From NCBI GenBank assembly GCA_017550285.1, contig JAFZPP010000011.1, forward strand, positions 1-64,000: 64,000 nt of DNA. Reading direction: 5' to 3'. Under the pieces are notes generated by a model. It made no database searches. It was not told the origin of the DNA and saw only the letters and a program-made list of their open reading frames with translations. Each line of letters starts with the position of its first letter. Within the stretch, counting starts at the first letter, position 1. The translations under genes and the position numbers were made by a program. Below are positions 57,256 through 64,000 of this stretch, piece after piece. This stretch comes from Oscillospiraceae bacterium (GTDB lineage Bacteria; Bacillota; Clostridia; Oscillospirales; Ruminococcaceae).

Positions 57256-59223
57256 ATGAAGAACGGTGCTCCGCGCAGGCGCATTGCCCTGCTGATATCC
57301 GATCCGGGCGCAGATTATTCCCAGTCGGTGATTACCGGCATACGGGATCAGTGCGCGAAATACAATTATGATCTGCTCGTATTCAGTACCATGGTCAAGG
57401 TTTGTCATCCGGACAAGCCGTATCTTGACGGCGAGCGGAATATCTTTCGCCTGATCAATTATGATCTGGTGGATGCGGTACTGGTGGCGTCGCTTGTGCT
57501 GGTCGAGGATCAGGTGTATGAGGTGCTGGAGCAGCTGGAATCCGATCTGAAACAGCATTGCAGCAAGCCTGTGATTTCGCTGGATCTGCCGCTTGCGGAT
57601 TATCCGGTTGTATATACCGATGACCGGAAGGCGGTCCGGCAGGTCGTGCAGCATCTGGTGCAGGCGCATCAGTGCCGGAGGCTGTATATGCTCACCGGTC
57701 CGAAGGATTATTCGGTTTCTGAGGCGCGTGCGGAGGCATTCTGCGAGCAGATGCGCGCAGAGGGACTGGAAGCATCCGCGGCGCAGATTTTCTACGGCAA
57801 TTTCTGGTATACCGGCGGCGAGGATTTTGCAAACCGGCTGCTCTCGGGCGAAGTGCCCATGCCGGACGCCGTGGTCTGTGCGAATGACTATATGGCAATC
57901 GGACTGGCAAACAGCCTGATTGCGGGCGGCATCGGCGTGCCGGAGCAGGTGCGTGTCACCGGCTATGATGCGACCAAAGATGCAGCCTTCAATTCGGTCA
58001 GTATTACGACCTATAATCCTGATGTATACAGTATGGCTGCGCAGGCAGTCAATCTGGTGCATGCGCAGATTGAGCCGGAGCTGCCGGAAATCAAACCTGA
58101 GCAGCTGCCGCATTACGGCATACAGATCGGTGCGAGCTGCGGCTGTGCGCAGAATGCAGACGATTTGCGCCGGCTGCAAGGCTTCGGTCTCGATCCGAAC
58201 GAGCGCAAGCGCAATCCGGACGGCAGCCTGACGGTCAATGACATGCAGGGGCTTCACGAAAGCTATATGTTTGAGACGCTGTCTGTCATCCGCGACAAGG
58301 AGCAGATTTTGCAGACAATCACCGATGTTTCCTATCTGCTCCAGCCTTACCGGCGGTTTTATCTGGTGCTGCGGCGTGACTGGAGCGATCCGGAAAGCCG
58401 TTGCTTTTCCGGTTATCCGGAGCAGATGCGCTGTGTGATCCGCTGCATTCCGCAGAATGAAGCAGAGAGTGAAGCGGAGAGCCGGTATGCCGTCGATTCG
58501 GAGGAATACAGCTTCCCGACAAAGCAGATGCTCCCTGCGCTGGATGAACCGCGTGAGGAACCGGTTGTCTTCTATTTCCTGCCGTCGCATTTCAGTGACG
58601 ATACAATCGGATATGCCGTGCTGCAAACGTCGATGGATGCGAAGCGCTCTGCGGATGAGGTCTCGACGCTGTGGCTGCGGAATGTGAACAATTCGCTGCA
58701 CATGGTCAGAATCGTCAGCAAGCTGCTGGACTATTCAATCCGCGATTCCATGACCGGACTGCTGAACCGCCGCGGCATGGAGATTGTATATCAGCGCCGC
58801 AGTGAGCAGATGCAGCCGGATGACCGGTTTATCATCTGGATGATTGATATGGACGGACTCAAATATATCAACGATCACTTCGGTCATGAGCACGGCGATG
58901 TCGGACTGATGACGATTGCAGAAGTGATCCGGACAGTTGCCGGAAAGGATGATATTGCGGTGCGGCTCGGCGGCGATGAATTTGTGATGATTGCCGCCGG
59001 AAAGCTGACAGAGCAGGACGGAGAAAAACGGGTTCAGGCGTTTGAGCGGATTCTTGCGGAAAAGAATGCCGGTCAGACGGGCAGACCGTATGATATTTCG
59101 GCGAGCATCGGCTTTGTATGCTATCCGGCATCGGAGAAGGATACGCTTGAGGCGCAGCTGACCGAAGCAGACCGCCGGATGTATCTCTGTAAGATTGCAC
59201 ATAAGAAGCAGCGCAGCAGCTAG
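57256..59223 (+). CDS. LacI-type ligand-binding domain fused to a diguanylate cyclase
   Basis: This 655-residue protein has no signal peptide or membrane helix. Residues about 8-300 form a periplasmic-binding-protein-like domain of the LacI/GalR type (RRRIALLISDPGADYSQSVI, DAVVCANDYMAIGLANSL) without a DNA-binding head. Residues 330-490 are a linker, possibly a GAF-like region. Residues 490-650 are a GGDEF domain with the intact GGDEF site at 572-576 (RLGGDEFVM), so it should synthesise cyclic di-GMP when a small ligand, perhaps a sugar, binds. No EAL domain is present. It has its own promoter and a terminator downstream. Confidence 0.88.
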   Translation: MKNGAPRRRIALLISDPGADYSQSVITGIRDQCAKYNYDLLVFSTMVKVCHPDKPYLDGERNIFRLINYDLVDAVLVASLVLVEDQVYEVLEQLESDLKQHCSKPVISLDLPLADYPVVYTDDRKAVRQVVQHLVQAHQCRRLYMLTGPKDYSVSEARAEAFCEQMRAEGLEASAAQIFYGNFWYTGGEDFANRLLSGEVPMPDAVVCANDYMAIGLANSLIAGGIGVPEQVRVTGYDATKDAAFNSVSITTYNPDVYSMAAQAVNLVHAQIEPELPEIKPEQLPHYGIQIGASCGCAQNADDLRRLQGFGLDPNERKRNPDGSLTVNDMQGLHESYMFETLSVIRDKEQILQTITDVSYLLQPYRRFYLVLRRDWSDPESRCFSGYPEQMRCVIRCIPQNEAESEAESRYAVDSEEYSFPTKQMLPALDEPREEPVVFYFLPSHFSDDTIGYAVLQTSMDAKRSADEVSTLWLRNVNNSLHMVRIVSKLLDYSIRDSMTGLLNRRGMEIVYQRRSEQMQPDDRFIIWMIDMDGLKYINDHFGHEHGDVGLMTIAEVIRTVAGKDDIAVRLGGDEFVMIAAGKLTEQDGEKRVQAFERILAEKNAGQTGRPYDISASIGFVCYPASEKDTLEAQLTEADRRMYLCKIAHKKQRSS

Positions 59224-59268
59224 GCGCGGAACGAAGTGTTCACGGCTCCTGCATGCGCGATGCCAAAA

Positions 59269-59297
59269 GAGACCGCCTGTTTCCCGCAGGCGGTCTC
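59269..59297. terminator. Terminator between the GGDEF gene and the convergent two-component operon
   Basis: A perfect 11-bp stem (59269-59279 with 59287-59297) and 7-nt loop. Confidence 0.8.
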
Positions 59298-59410
59298 TGT
59301 GTTTCAGGGCAAAAAATCAGCCCGCATTCTCTGCTTGACAGAAAACACAGGCATATTACAATGACCGTATATATTATACAGCATCCGGCGCACCAAAGGC
59401 GCACCGGAAA

Positions 59411-60217
59411 TCATTCCGCTGCCGGAAGCTGCTGCCAGAGTGCGGCGCGGGTCTCCTCGGCAAAGGCATACTGCGTCATATATTCGCCGTGGAAGGCATG
59501 CAGTGCGAGCGGATCGCCGTTTAAGAAGCGGTAGTAATCGCAGTCGAGCCGGTTGACATCGACGCTGATGCCGCCCTGCATCCGGATGAGGACGGTCTCC
59601 GCATCTGCCTGCCGGAGCGTCTTCGCCAACTCGGTGATGATTGTCCGGACCATGCTTTTGCGAGTTTCGGTCGGGCTGTCATCCGGCCAGAGATTGCCGA
59701 TAATCATATCATTGCTGCAAACGGCGCCGTGCCGGTCAATCAGATAGGCAAAGAGCTCCTTGCATTTCTGCCGCGTGAATTTCAGCGGCTTGCCTGCATG
59801 AAAGACCTCAAAGCTGCCGAAGCACTGCACTTGCAAGCTGTGCTGCGCGGGCTGCGGCGCGGCATGATAGCGCAGATGACTCAGCGCGCGCACAACCGCC
59901 TGCTCGGTCACGGGCTTCATGATATAGTCGCTTGCATAGATCGAAAAGGCATCCGGCATATATTCCGTATGTCCGGTGATGAAGATAATATTGATCAGCG
60001 GCTGGAGCTGCTGGAGCTTTTTTGCGAGCGTGACGCCGTCTGTGCCGGGCATCTCGATATCCAAAAAAGCCGCGTCGATGCGCATATGTGCCGCATCCTG
60101 CAAGGCGTTGTCCGCCTCGGTATAGCCGGTGTGCGTGCCTGCCGGATCCACGCGCTTCAAAATCCGCTGAAGCATACTGACGACGGCACTTTTGTCGTCA
60201 ACGATAATTGTCTGCAA
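59411..60217 (-). CDS. Response regulator with SARP-type winged-helix output
   Basis: This 268-residue regulator has a receiver domain at about 1-115, with acidic residues DD at 7-8, the phospho-acceptor Asp53 in FLDIEMPGTDG and the conserved Lys in DYIMKPV. A C-terminal OmpR/SARP-like winged helix follows (LQVQCFGSFEVFHAGKP, KELFAYLIDRHGAVCSN, SMVRTIITELAKTLRQ). SARP domains activate transcription; LytTR outputs would be expected with a LytS-type kinase, so the pairing is unusual. It overlaps the kinase gene by 20 bp. Confidence 0.88.
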   Translation of the reverse strand: MQTIIVDDKSAVVSMLQRILKRVDPAGTHTGYTEADNALQDAAHMRIDAAFLDIEMPGTDGVTLAKKLQQLQPLINIIFITGHTEYMPDAFSIYASDYIMKPVTEQAVVRALSHLRYHAAPQPAQHSLQVQCFGSFEVFHAGKPLKFTRQKCKELFAYLIDRHGAVCSNDMIIGNLWPDDSPTETRKSMVRTIITELAKTLRQADAETVLIRMQGGISVDVNRLDCDYYRFLNGDPLALHAFHGEYMTQYAFAEETRAALWQQLPAAE

Positions 60218-61304
60218 GGGATGATGCCTCCTTTTCGGGTATCAGAATGACCGCCTTTGCGCCGTTTTCACTCAGCGAAACGGTCATCGAGCCGCCGCAC
60301 TGTACGGCGAGCCGGTTTTCAACATTGTTCAGACCGATGCTCTGATGCGATTTCTGCCGTTCGGTCAGATTGGCAGATCCGGTACCGTTGTCCGTGACGG
60401 TAATCCGGACGAATTGACCGATGCGTTCGGTTTTGAGGACTGCCTGACCGGAGCCGTCGCGGCGGCTGAGCGCACCGTGCTTGATTGCATTCTCGACAAT
60501 CGGCTGAACGGTCAGCGCCGGAATCTCGAAATCCGTGACATCAAGCTGATAATCGAGCGTGAAGGGCTGGTCGGTGCAGGCATGCTCAAGTGCCACATAC
60601 TGCCGGATATGCTCCAGCTCCGTTTCAAAGGGGATGAGGCTGTCCGCGGTCAGTGCGGTCATATTGCCGCGCAGATAGCCTGCAAACTGCGCGATGCAGT
60701 CCGCAGCAGCATCCGCATCCTGATAGCAGAGATTCTGAATGCTCATCAGGACATTGAAAATGAAATGCGGCTGAATCTGCTCGGTCAGCAGCTTTGCCTG
60801 CCGCAGCTCGAGCACCTCCTCCTTGTGAAGCATCTGCGTACTTGCTTCATAGCGCAGGCAGGTGCTTGCCAGAAAGACAGAGAGCGAAAAACCGTATTCG
60901 ATCAGATGTATCGTCGGAAAAAGCTGCTGTGCGGTACTTGCGAGCAGAACCGGCAGCACGGTGCAGGCGAGCATCGGGACGGGAATCGGCGTGGTGCGGT
61001 TCCGGAAGCGGATCTGCCCGTCCGGTTCGCAGAATACGGCAGCAAGCAGCATGACACCGCCGGAGAGTCCGATCAGAAACGAGAGCAGAAACAGCAGATT
61101 GCCGAGCGGCTGCGTTTCCGGTGCGGCGTCGGAGATATAGACGGAGACCGCATAGACCGTTGCAATGAGATGCAGCACCGCCGAGCCCGCAATCAGAAAA
61201 CGGCGGCGGTCATATTTTCTGTGCAGCAGCGGCAGCAGCGCCGGAAACAGCATCGGGATTCCGGCGAGCATCAGCGTCGCGCTGACAGCCTTCGTGGTGT
61301 GCAT
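60198..61304 (-). CDS. LytS-type sensor histidine kinase
   Basis: This 368-residue kinase has five or six membrane helices in residues 1-150, then a His_kinase domain with the phospho-acceptor His180 in EQIQPHFIFNVLMSIQNL, the N box in VQPIVENAIKHG and the G box in VTDNGTGSANL. It should phosphorylate the response regulator encoded by the overlapping downstream gene. AAGGAGG lies about 10 nt before the ATG. It lies 15 bp after a membrane protein gene in the same operon. The ligand is not evident. Confidence 0.9.
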   Translation of the reverse strand: MHTTKAVSATLMLAGIPMLFPALLPLLHRKYDRRRFLIAGSAVLHLIATVYAVSVYISDAAPETQPLGNLLFLLSFLIGLSGGVMLLAAVFCEPDGQIRFRNRTTPIPVPMLACTVLPVLLASTAQQLFPTIHLIEYGFSLSVFLASTCLRYEASTQMLHKEEVLELRQAKLLTEQIQPHFIFNVLMSIQNLCYQDADAAADCIAQFAGYLRGNMTALTADSLIPFETELEHIRQYVALEHACTDQPFTLDYQLDVTDFEIPALTVQPIVENAIKHGALSRRDGSGQAVLKTERIGQFVRITVTDNGTGSANLTERQKSHQSIGLNNVENRLAVQCGGSMTVSLSENGAKAVILIPEKEASSLADNYR

Positions 61305-61319
61305 ATACCGGTCGCCTCC

Positions 61320-61994
61320 TTATTCCGAGAGTTCTGTAAGCAGCAGCGCAGTTTTGTGTGCATGCCATGCGATGCGGAGCTGTACGAGCAGCACAAGTAT
61401 CGCAGTGCCTGTCAGGATCCATCCTGCCGGCTGTGCAGCAGGTTTCAGTGAGATCACGGCAATCAGCAGCGTGAACAGAATGCAGCTTATCACCAGCAGA
61501 ATATGCGTCTGACGGAACTGCCTGTTTTGTGCCGCATCGCCGCCGCATAGCTGCCAGACCTCGCCGAAGCCGCGCAGAAGATGCCGCTTTGCAAGATAGT
61601 TAAATAATTGCAGGATAAAAAGATATACCGGATAGAGGCTTGTCAGCAGCAGATTTGCGCGGCTGGCTTCCCCTTCGGTATTGTTCAGAACCGTCATGAT
61701 GATACTGAGCATCAGTGCGATTGCTTCCGTCACGCACTGCATCAAACACCAGTTTTTCGCGTGATAGAAATGCTGCGAGGCGGCTGCCGCTTCGGCAAGC
61801 TGATTTGCAAGCGTGATCATCAGCAGCATGCGCAGCGTGGTCGCCAGTGCGGCGCCGGGCAGCAGAAACACGGAGAACAGGCTGAACCGTGACCGTACAA
61901 CTGCCGCCGCGACGGGAAACGGCAGCATAACGACAAAGAGGATTGCTTCTGTCCGGGCAATTTTCCGGAAGACGGAAGCGCGCAGAATATTCAT
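61320..61994 (-). CDS. Hypothetical membrane protein of the two-component operon
   Basis: This 224-residue protein has about six membrane helices and a basic loop. It resembles no family that I know. AAGGAG lies 7 nt before ATG 61994. It is the first gene of the operon with the LytS-type kinase and SARP-type regulator, so it may be a sensor partner or transporter-like accessory protein. Confidence 0.65.
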   Translation of the reverse strand: MNILRASVFRKIARTEAILFVVMLPFPVAAAVVRSRFSLFSVFLLPGAALATTLRMLLMITLANQLAEAAAASQHFYHAKNWCLMQCVTEAIALMLSIIMTVLNNTEGEASRANLLLTSLYPVYLFILQLFNYLAKRHLLRGFGEVWQLCGGDAAQNRQFRQTHILLVISCILFTLLIAVISLKPAAQPAGWILTGTAILVLLVQLRIAWHAHKTALLLTELSE

Positions 61995-62044
61995 GCAGCA
62001 GCTCCTTTTTTGAGATTGCAGGGCGCGGCGCGCCGTACTTCTAA

Positions 62045-62073
62045 ATTATAGCACAGCGCCTGCGCTTTGTCAA
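62045..62073 (-). promoter_or_regulatory. Promoter of the two-component operon
   Basis: On the minus strand TTGACA (62068-62073), 17-bp spacer ending in TGC, TATAAT (62045-62050). Confidence 0.85.
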
Positions 62074-62091
62074 TGAAGCGCAGCCGTCCGG

Positions 62092-62120
62092 TTGATTTTC
62101 GGGTGAGATTATGCTATACT
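62092..62120 (+). promoter_or_regulatory. Promoter of the second ECF sigma operon
   Basis: TTGATT (62092-62097), 17-bp spacer ending in TGC, TATACT (62115-62120), divergent from the two-component operon. Confidence 0.7.
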
Positions 62121-62220
62121 TAGGGCTGAAAGAAAAGTTTGAAAAATCTTTGTGATATTTTCCGGATTCGCGCGTCTGATAAATGAACGGCGAAAAAATC
62201 AGCAGAAGGGAGGCAGCCGA

Positions 62221-62724
62221 ATGGAGGACATCGAAGCGGCATACCGGCAGCATTTCGACGATGTATACCGGTTCCTGCGCGGACTGACCGGCAGCGAATC
62301 GCTGGCGGAGGAGCTGACGCAGGAAACCTTTTTCTCCGCCATGAAGCATATCGGCGATTACCGCGGGGAATCAGAGCTTCGGGTCTGGCTGTGCTCCGTC
62401 GGGCGGAATCTGTACTATTCCTATCTGCGGAAACAGAAGCATATCTCTGCCGATGAGATTCCGGAGGATGCCTGCGCACAGGAAGCCGACCTGACCGAGC
62501 TGATTGCCGATAAAGAGCTCGCCATGCAGATTCACCGGATTCTCCATGAGCTGCATGATCCCTATAAGGAGGTTTTCTCGCTGCGGGTTTTCGGGGAGCT
62601 CTCCTTCCGCGAGATCGGCTCGCTGTTTGAGAAAAATGAACACTGGGCATGCGTGACGTTTCACCGTGCCAAGAAAATGATCCAGATGAAAATGAAAGGA
62701 GCGGATCCGGATGCTGGATTGTGA
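62221..62724 (+). CDS. ECF-type RNA polymerase sigma factor (second)
   Basis: This 167-residue sigma-70 family protein has region 2 at about 10-75 (YRQHFDDVYRFLRGL, EELTQETFFSAMKHI, VWLCSVGRNLYYSYLRKQ) and region 4 at about 108-160 (DPYKEVFSLRVFGELSFREIG). GGGAGG lies 6-7 nt before ATG 62221. The anti-sigma gene starts 14 bp before its end, so the two are coupled. Unlike the first ECF gene, its visible promoter is of the house-keeping type. Confidence 0.9.
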   Translation: MEDIEAAYRQHFDDVYRFLRGLTGSESLAEELTQETFFSAMKHIGDYRGESELRVWLCSVGRNLYYSYLRKQKHISADEIPEDACAQEADLTELIADKELAMQIHRILHELHDPYKEVFSLRVFGELSFREIGSLFEKNEHWACVTFHRAKKMIQMKMKGADPDAGL

Positions 62725-63667
62725 AGTTGTCAAAGACCTGCTGCCGCTGTATACGGAGCAGATGGTCAGCCCGCATACTGAGGCGCTTGTCAGTGCGCAT
62801 TTGCAGAGCTGTCCTGCATGTGCGGCGCTGCACCGTTCCATGACGGAACCGGAACCGGCGGTGCAGTTCAGCACGGACAGCGCACAGCAGTTTGCTGCCT
62901 ATGAGAAAAAGCAGAAGCGCAAAACCGGCTTGAAGGTCGGCACCGTGCTGACCTTCCTGTTCGGCGCTGTCACCGCAGCCGTCGTATGGTTCCTGCGGAA
63001 AGCACTTGTCACCGTTCTGGCGCTGTCCTTCTGCATCCCGCTGCTGATGCTGGATTCTGCACTGGCTCGCGTCAAGGTCGATACCGACCCTGCACATTAT
63101 TCCGATTATATGTTTGATACAGCAAAACCGGAATACCGGCACAAGATCAGCGAAACAGACGAATCCATTTTCCCTGCAAAGCTGACAGACAATATGGACA
63201 TCAGGGAATACAAAATGGTGTACTATAATCCGTGGGACCCGCAGTATCTGAGCTATCTGACGGTACACTATTCGCCGGAGGATTATGAAGCCGAAACGAA
63301 ACGTCTGGCAGAATACGGCTGCGACTTTTATCAGGGCTCCTACGGCGTCACCGGTTTTCCGGGCGGCGAACCGCTTGCCGTTCATGCCGATGCCTACTAC
63401 GGCTATGTCTACGCAATCAATACGCCGAATGCGGAAAGCAACACGATCACCTACTGTGAGATCATCTTCTGCAATTATTTCATGGATCTGAAATATGAAA
63501 AGTATATGCCTGCCGAATATTTCCCGCTGAATTTCAACGCAAAAAGTTCAAACAGAGCAAAGCAGGAGCAATACGGAAAAGCGCACCCCGAAATGGACAG
63601 TCTGGTTCAGAACAATATCGAGCTGGAGAAATGGACAAGGGAAAACTGTCCGGAGTATCTCGAATAA
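62711..63667 (+). CDS. Zinc-finger (ZAS) anti-sigma factor with large extracellular domain
   Basis: This 318-residue protein begins with an anti-sigma domain carrying Cys4 and the Hx3Cx2C zinc motif (His30, Cys34, Cys37; LLPLYTEQMVSPHTEALVSAHL). Two membrane helices lie at about 74-94 and 98-115, and a Tyr-rich domain of about 200 residues follows. This domain is not recognised and should be the sensing part if it faces outside; with two helices it would face the cytoplasm unless one helix is peripheral. The start overlaps the sigma gene. Confidence 0.85.
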   Translation: MLDCEVVKDLLPLYTEQMVSPHTEALVSAHLQSCPACAALHRSMTEPEPAVQFSTDSAQQFAAYEKKQKRKTGLKVGTVLTFLFGAVTAAVVWFLRKALVTVLALSFCIPLLMLDSALARVKVDTDPAHYSDYMFDTAKPEYRHKISETDESIFPAKLTDNMDIREYKMVYYNPWDPQYLSYLTVHYSPEDYEAETKRLAEYGCDFYQGSYGVTGFPGGEPLAVHADAYYGYVYAINTPNAESNTITYCEIIFCNYFMDLKYEKYMPAEYFPLNFNAKSSNRAKQEQYGKAHPEMDSLVQNNIELEKWTRENCPEYLE

Positions 63668-63678
63668 GCACAGCATAA

Positions 63679-63716
63679 AAGGAGAGAAGCCGCAATGGGT
63701 TTCTCTCCTTTTTTTG
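63679..63716 (+). terminator. Terminator of the second ECF operon
   Basis: AAGGAGAGAA (63679-63688) pairs with TTCTCTCCTT (63701-63710), followed by T6. Confidence 0.9.
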
Positions 63717-63764
63717 CCGAGTATCCGCTATTTGATTAAATTATTAGAAAATATCGTAAACCTC

Positions 63765-63793
63765 TTGACTTCTTATTCATTTTGTGTTATTAT
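63765..63793 (+). promoter_or_regulatory. Promoter of the last gene
   Basis: TTGACT (63765-63770), 17 bp, TATTAT (63788-63793). Confidence 0.75.
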
Positions 63794-63824
63794 CACTATA
63801 GAAATAACAGAGGAGGAAAACAGA

Positions 63825-64000
63825 ATGGATACCGAAAAAGAATTCCTGTCAAATTATCATATTGAGGATTATGAGCGCCCGTCCGTCACAGCAGACGTCG
63901 CTGCGTTTATGATCCGCACCGAGGATAAGACCAGCTACCGCAAAAATCCCGAAAACAAGCTGCTTCTGCTGCTGATCCGGCGCGGCGCACATCCCTTCAA
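63825..64000 (+). CDS. NUDIX hydrolase, N-terminal part (continues beyond window)
   Basis: The visible 58 residues begin MDTEKEFLSNYHIEDYERPS, then VTADVAAFMIRTEDKTSYR and LLLLLIRRGAHPF. The ERPSVTxD opening and the LLIRRGxHPF strand before a Nudix box are typical of NUDIX hydrolases of the ADP-ribose pyrophosphatase or NrtR type. The Nudix box itself lies past the end of the window. AGGAGG lies 8 nt before the ATG. Confidence 0.75.
   Translation, partial: MDTEKEFLSNYHIEDYERPSVTADVAAFMIRTEDKTSYRKNPENKLLLLLIRRGAHPF

Overview
The window suggests a Gram-positive, Ruminococcus-like member of the Oscillospirales. The evidence is two dockerin-type modules, a GerW/YtfJ sporulation-family protein beside a DUF2953 protein, BspA-like leucine-rich surface proteins, strong GGAGG ribosome sites, several TTG starts, and house-keeping promoters that nearly all fit TTGnnn, 17 bp, TATAAT. 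Base composition is moderately GC-rich by eye. This placement is an inference; no 16S gene or taxonomic marker gene was compared.

Region by region. (1) 1-5.6 kb is the right-hand end of a mobilisable or conjugative element: the C-terminus of a replication protein, a DnaC-like helicase loader, a small unknown protein, a candidate oriT and a MOBV (Mob/Pre) relaxase. A leucine-rich dockerin protein follows, and then a tRNA-Lys whose 3' end faces the element, a classic attachment arrangement. (2) 5.7-8.4 kb, minus strand, is the rpmG-secE-nusG-rplK-rplA operon. (3) 8.4-20.2 kb holds a palindrome-rich non-coding stretch, rsmA, a dCMP deaminase, a degenerate VanY-like membrane protein, pspA, a 123-129 bp tandem repeat, serS, an aminotransferase, the DUF2953/ytfJ pair, rluB and a NUDIX hydrolase. 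(4) 20.3-29.3 kb is a cell-envelope cluster: a DUF1015 protein, two translationally coupled BspA-like surface proteins, two GT2 membrane glycosyltransferases (the second with a very long Asp/Glu tail) and a WG-repeat-like protein. (5) 29.4-42.7 kb is a purine gene cluster, purE-purC-purF-purM-purN-purO-purH(AICARFT)-purD, interleaved with zinc-ribbon proteins, a lipoprotein and hydrolases. (6) 42.7-50.8 kb carries a membrane protein, uvrC, manA, a ROK glucokinase and gpmI. (7) 50.8-64 kb is a signalling region: an ECF sigma factor with a membrane anti-sigma factor that carries a dockerin-like motif, a pair of uncharacterised proteins, two DUF4230 proteins, a LacI-type sensor fused to GGDEF, a LytS-type two-component operon, a second ECF sigma/ZAS anti-sigma pair, and the start of a NUDIX protein.

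The most notable biology. The purine cluster encodes a PurF whose glutaminase site is gone (MGGIFG instead of MCGIFG), and it makes IMP with a PurO-type cyclohydrolase plus a stand-alone AICAR formyltransferase instead of bifunctional PurH. The first ECF sigma factor has a TTG-started partner with one transmembrane helix, a Thr-rich linker and a dockerin-like calcium motif, which suggests extracytoplasmic sensing tied to cellulosome-type scaffolds. Non-coding DNA is unusually rich in perfect triloop hairpins. One of these differs between two tandem copies by a compensatory base-pair change.

All assignments come from reading the sequence and family knowledge; no database search was run.
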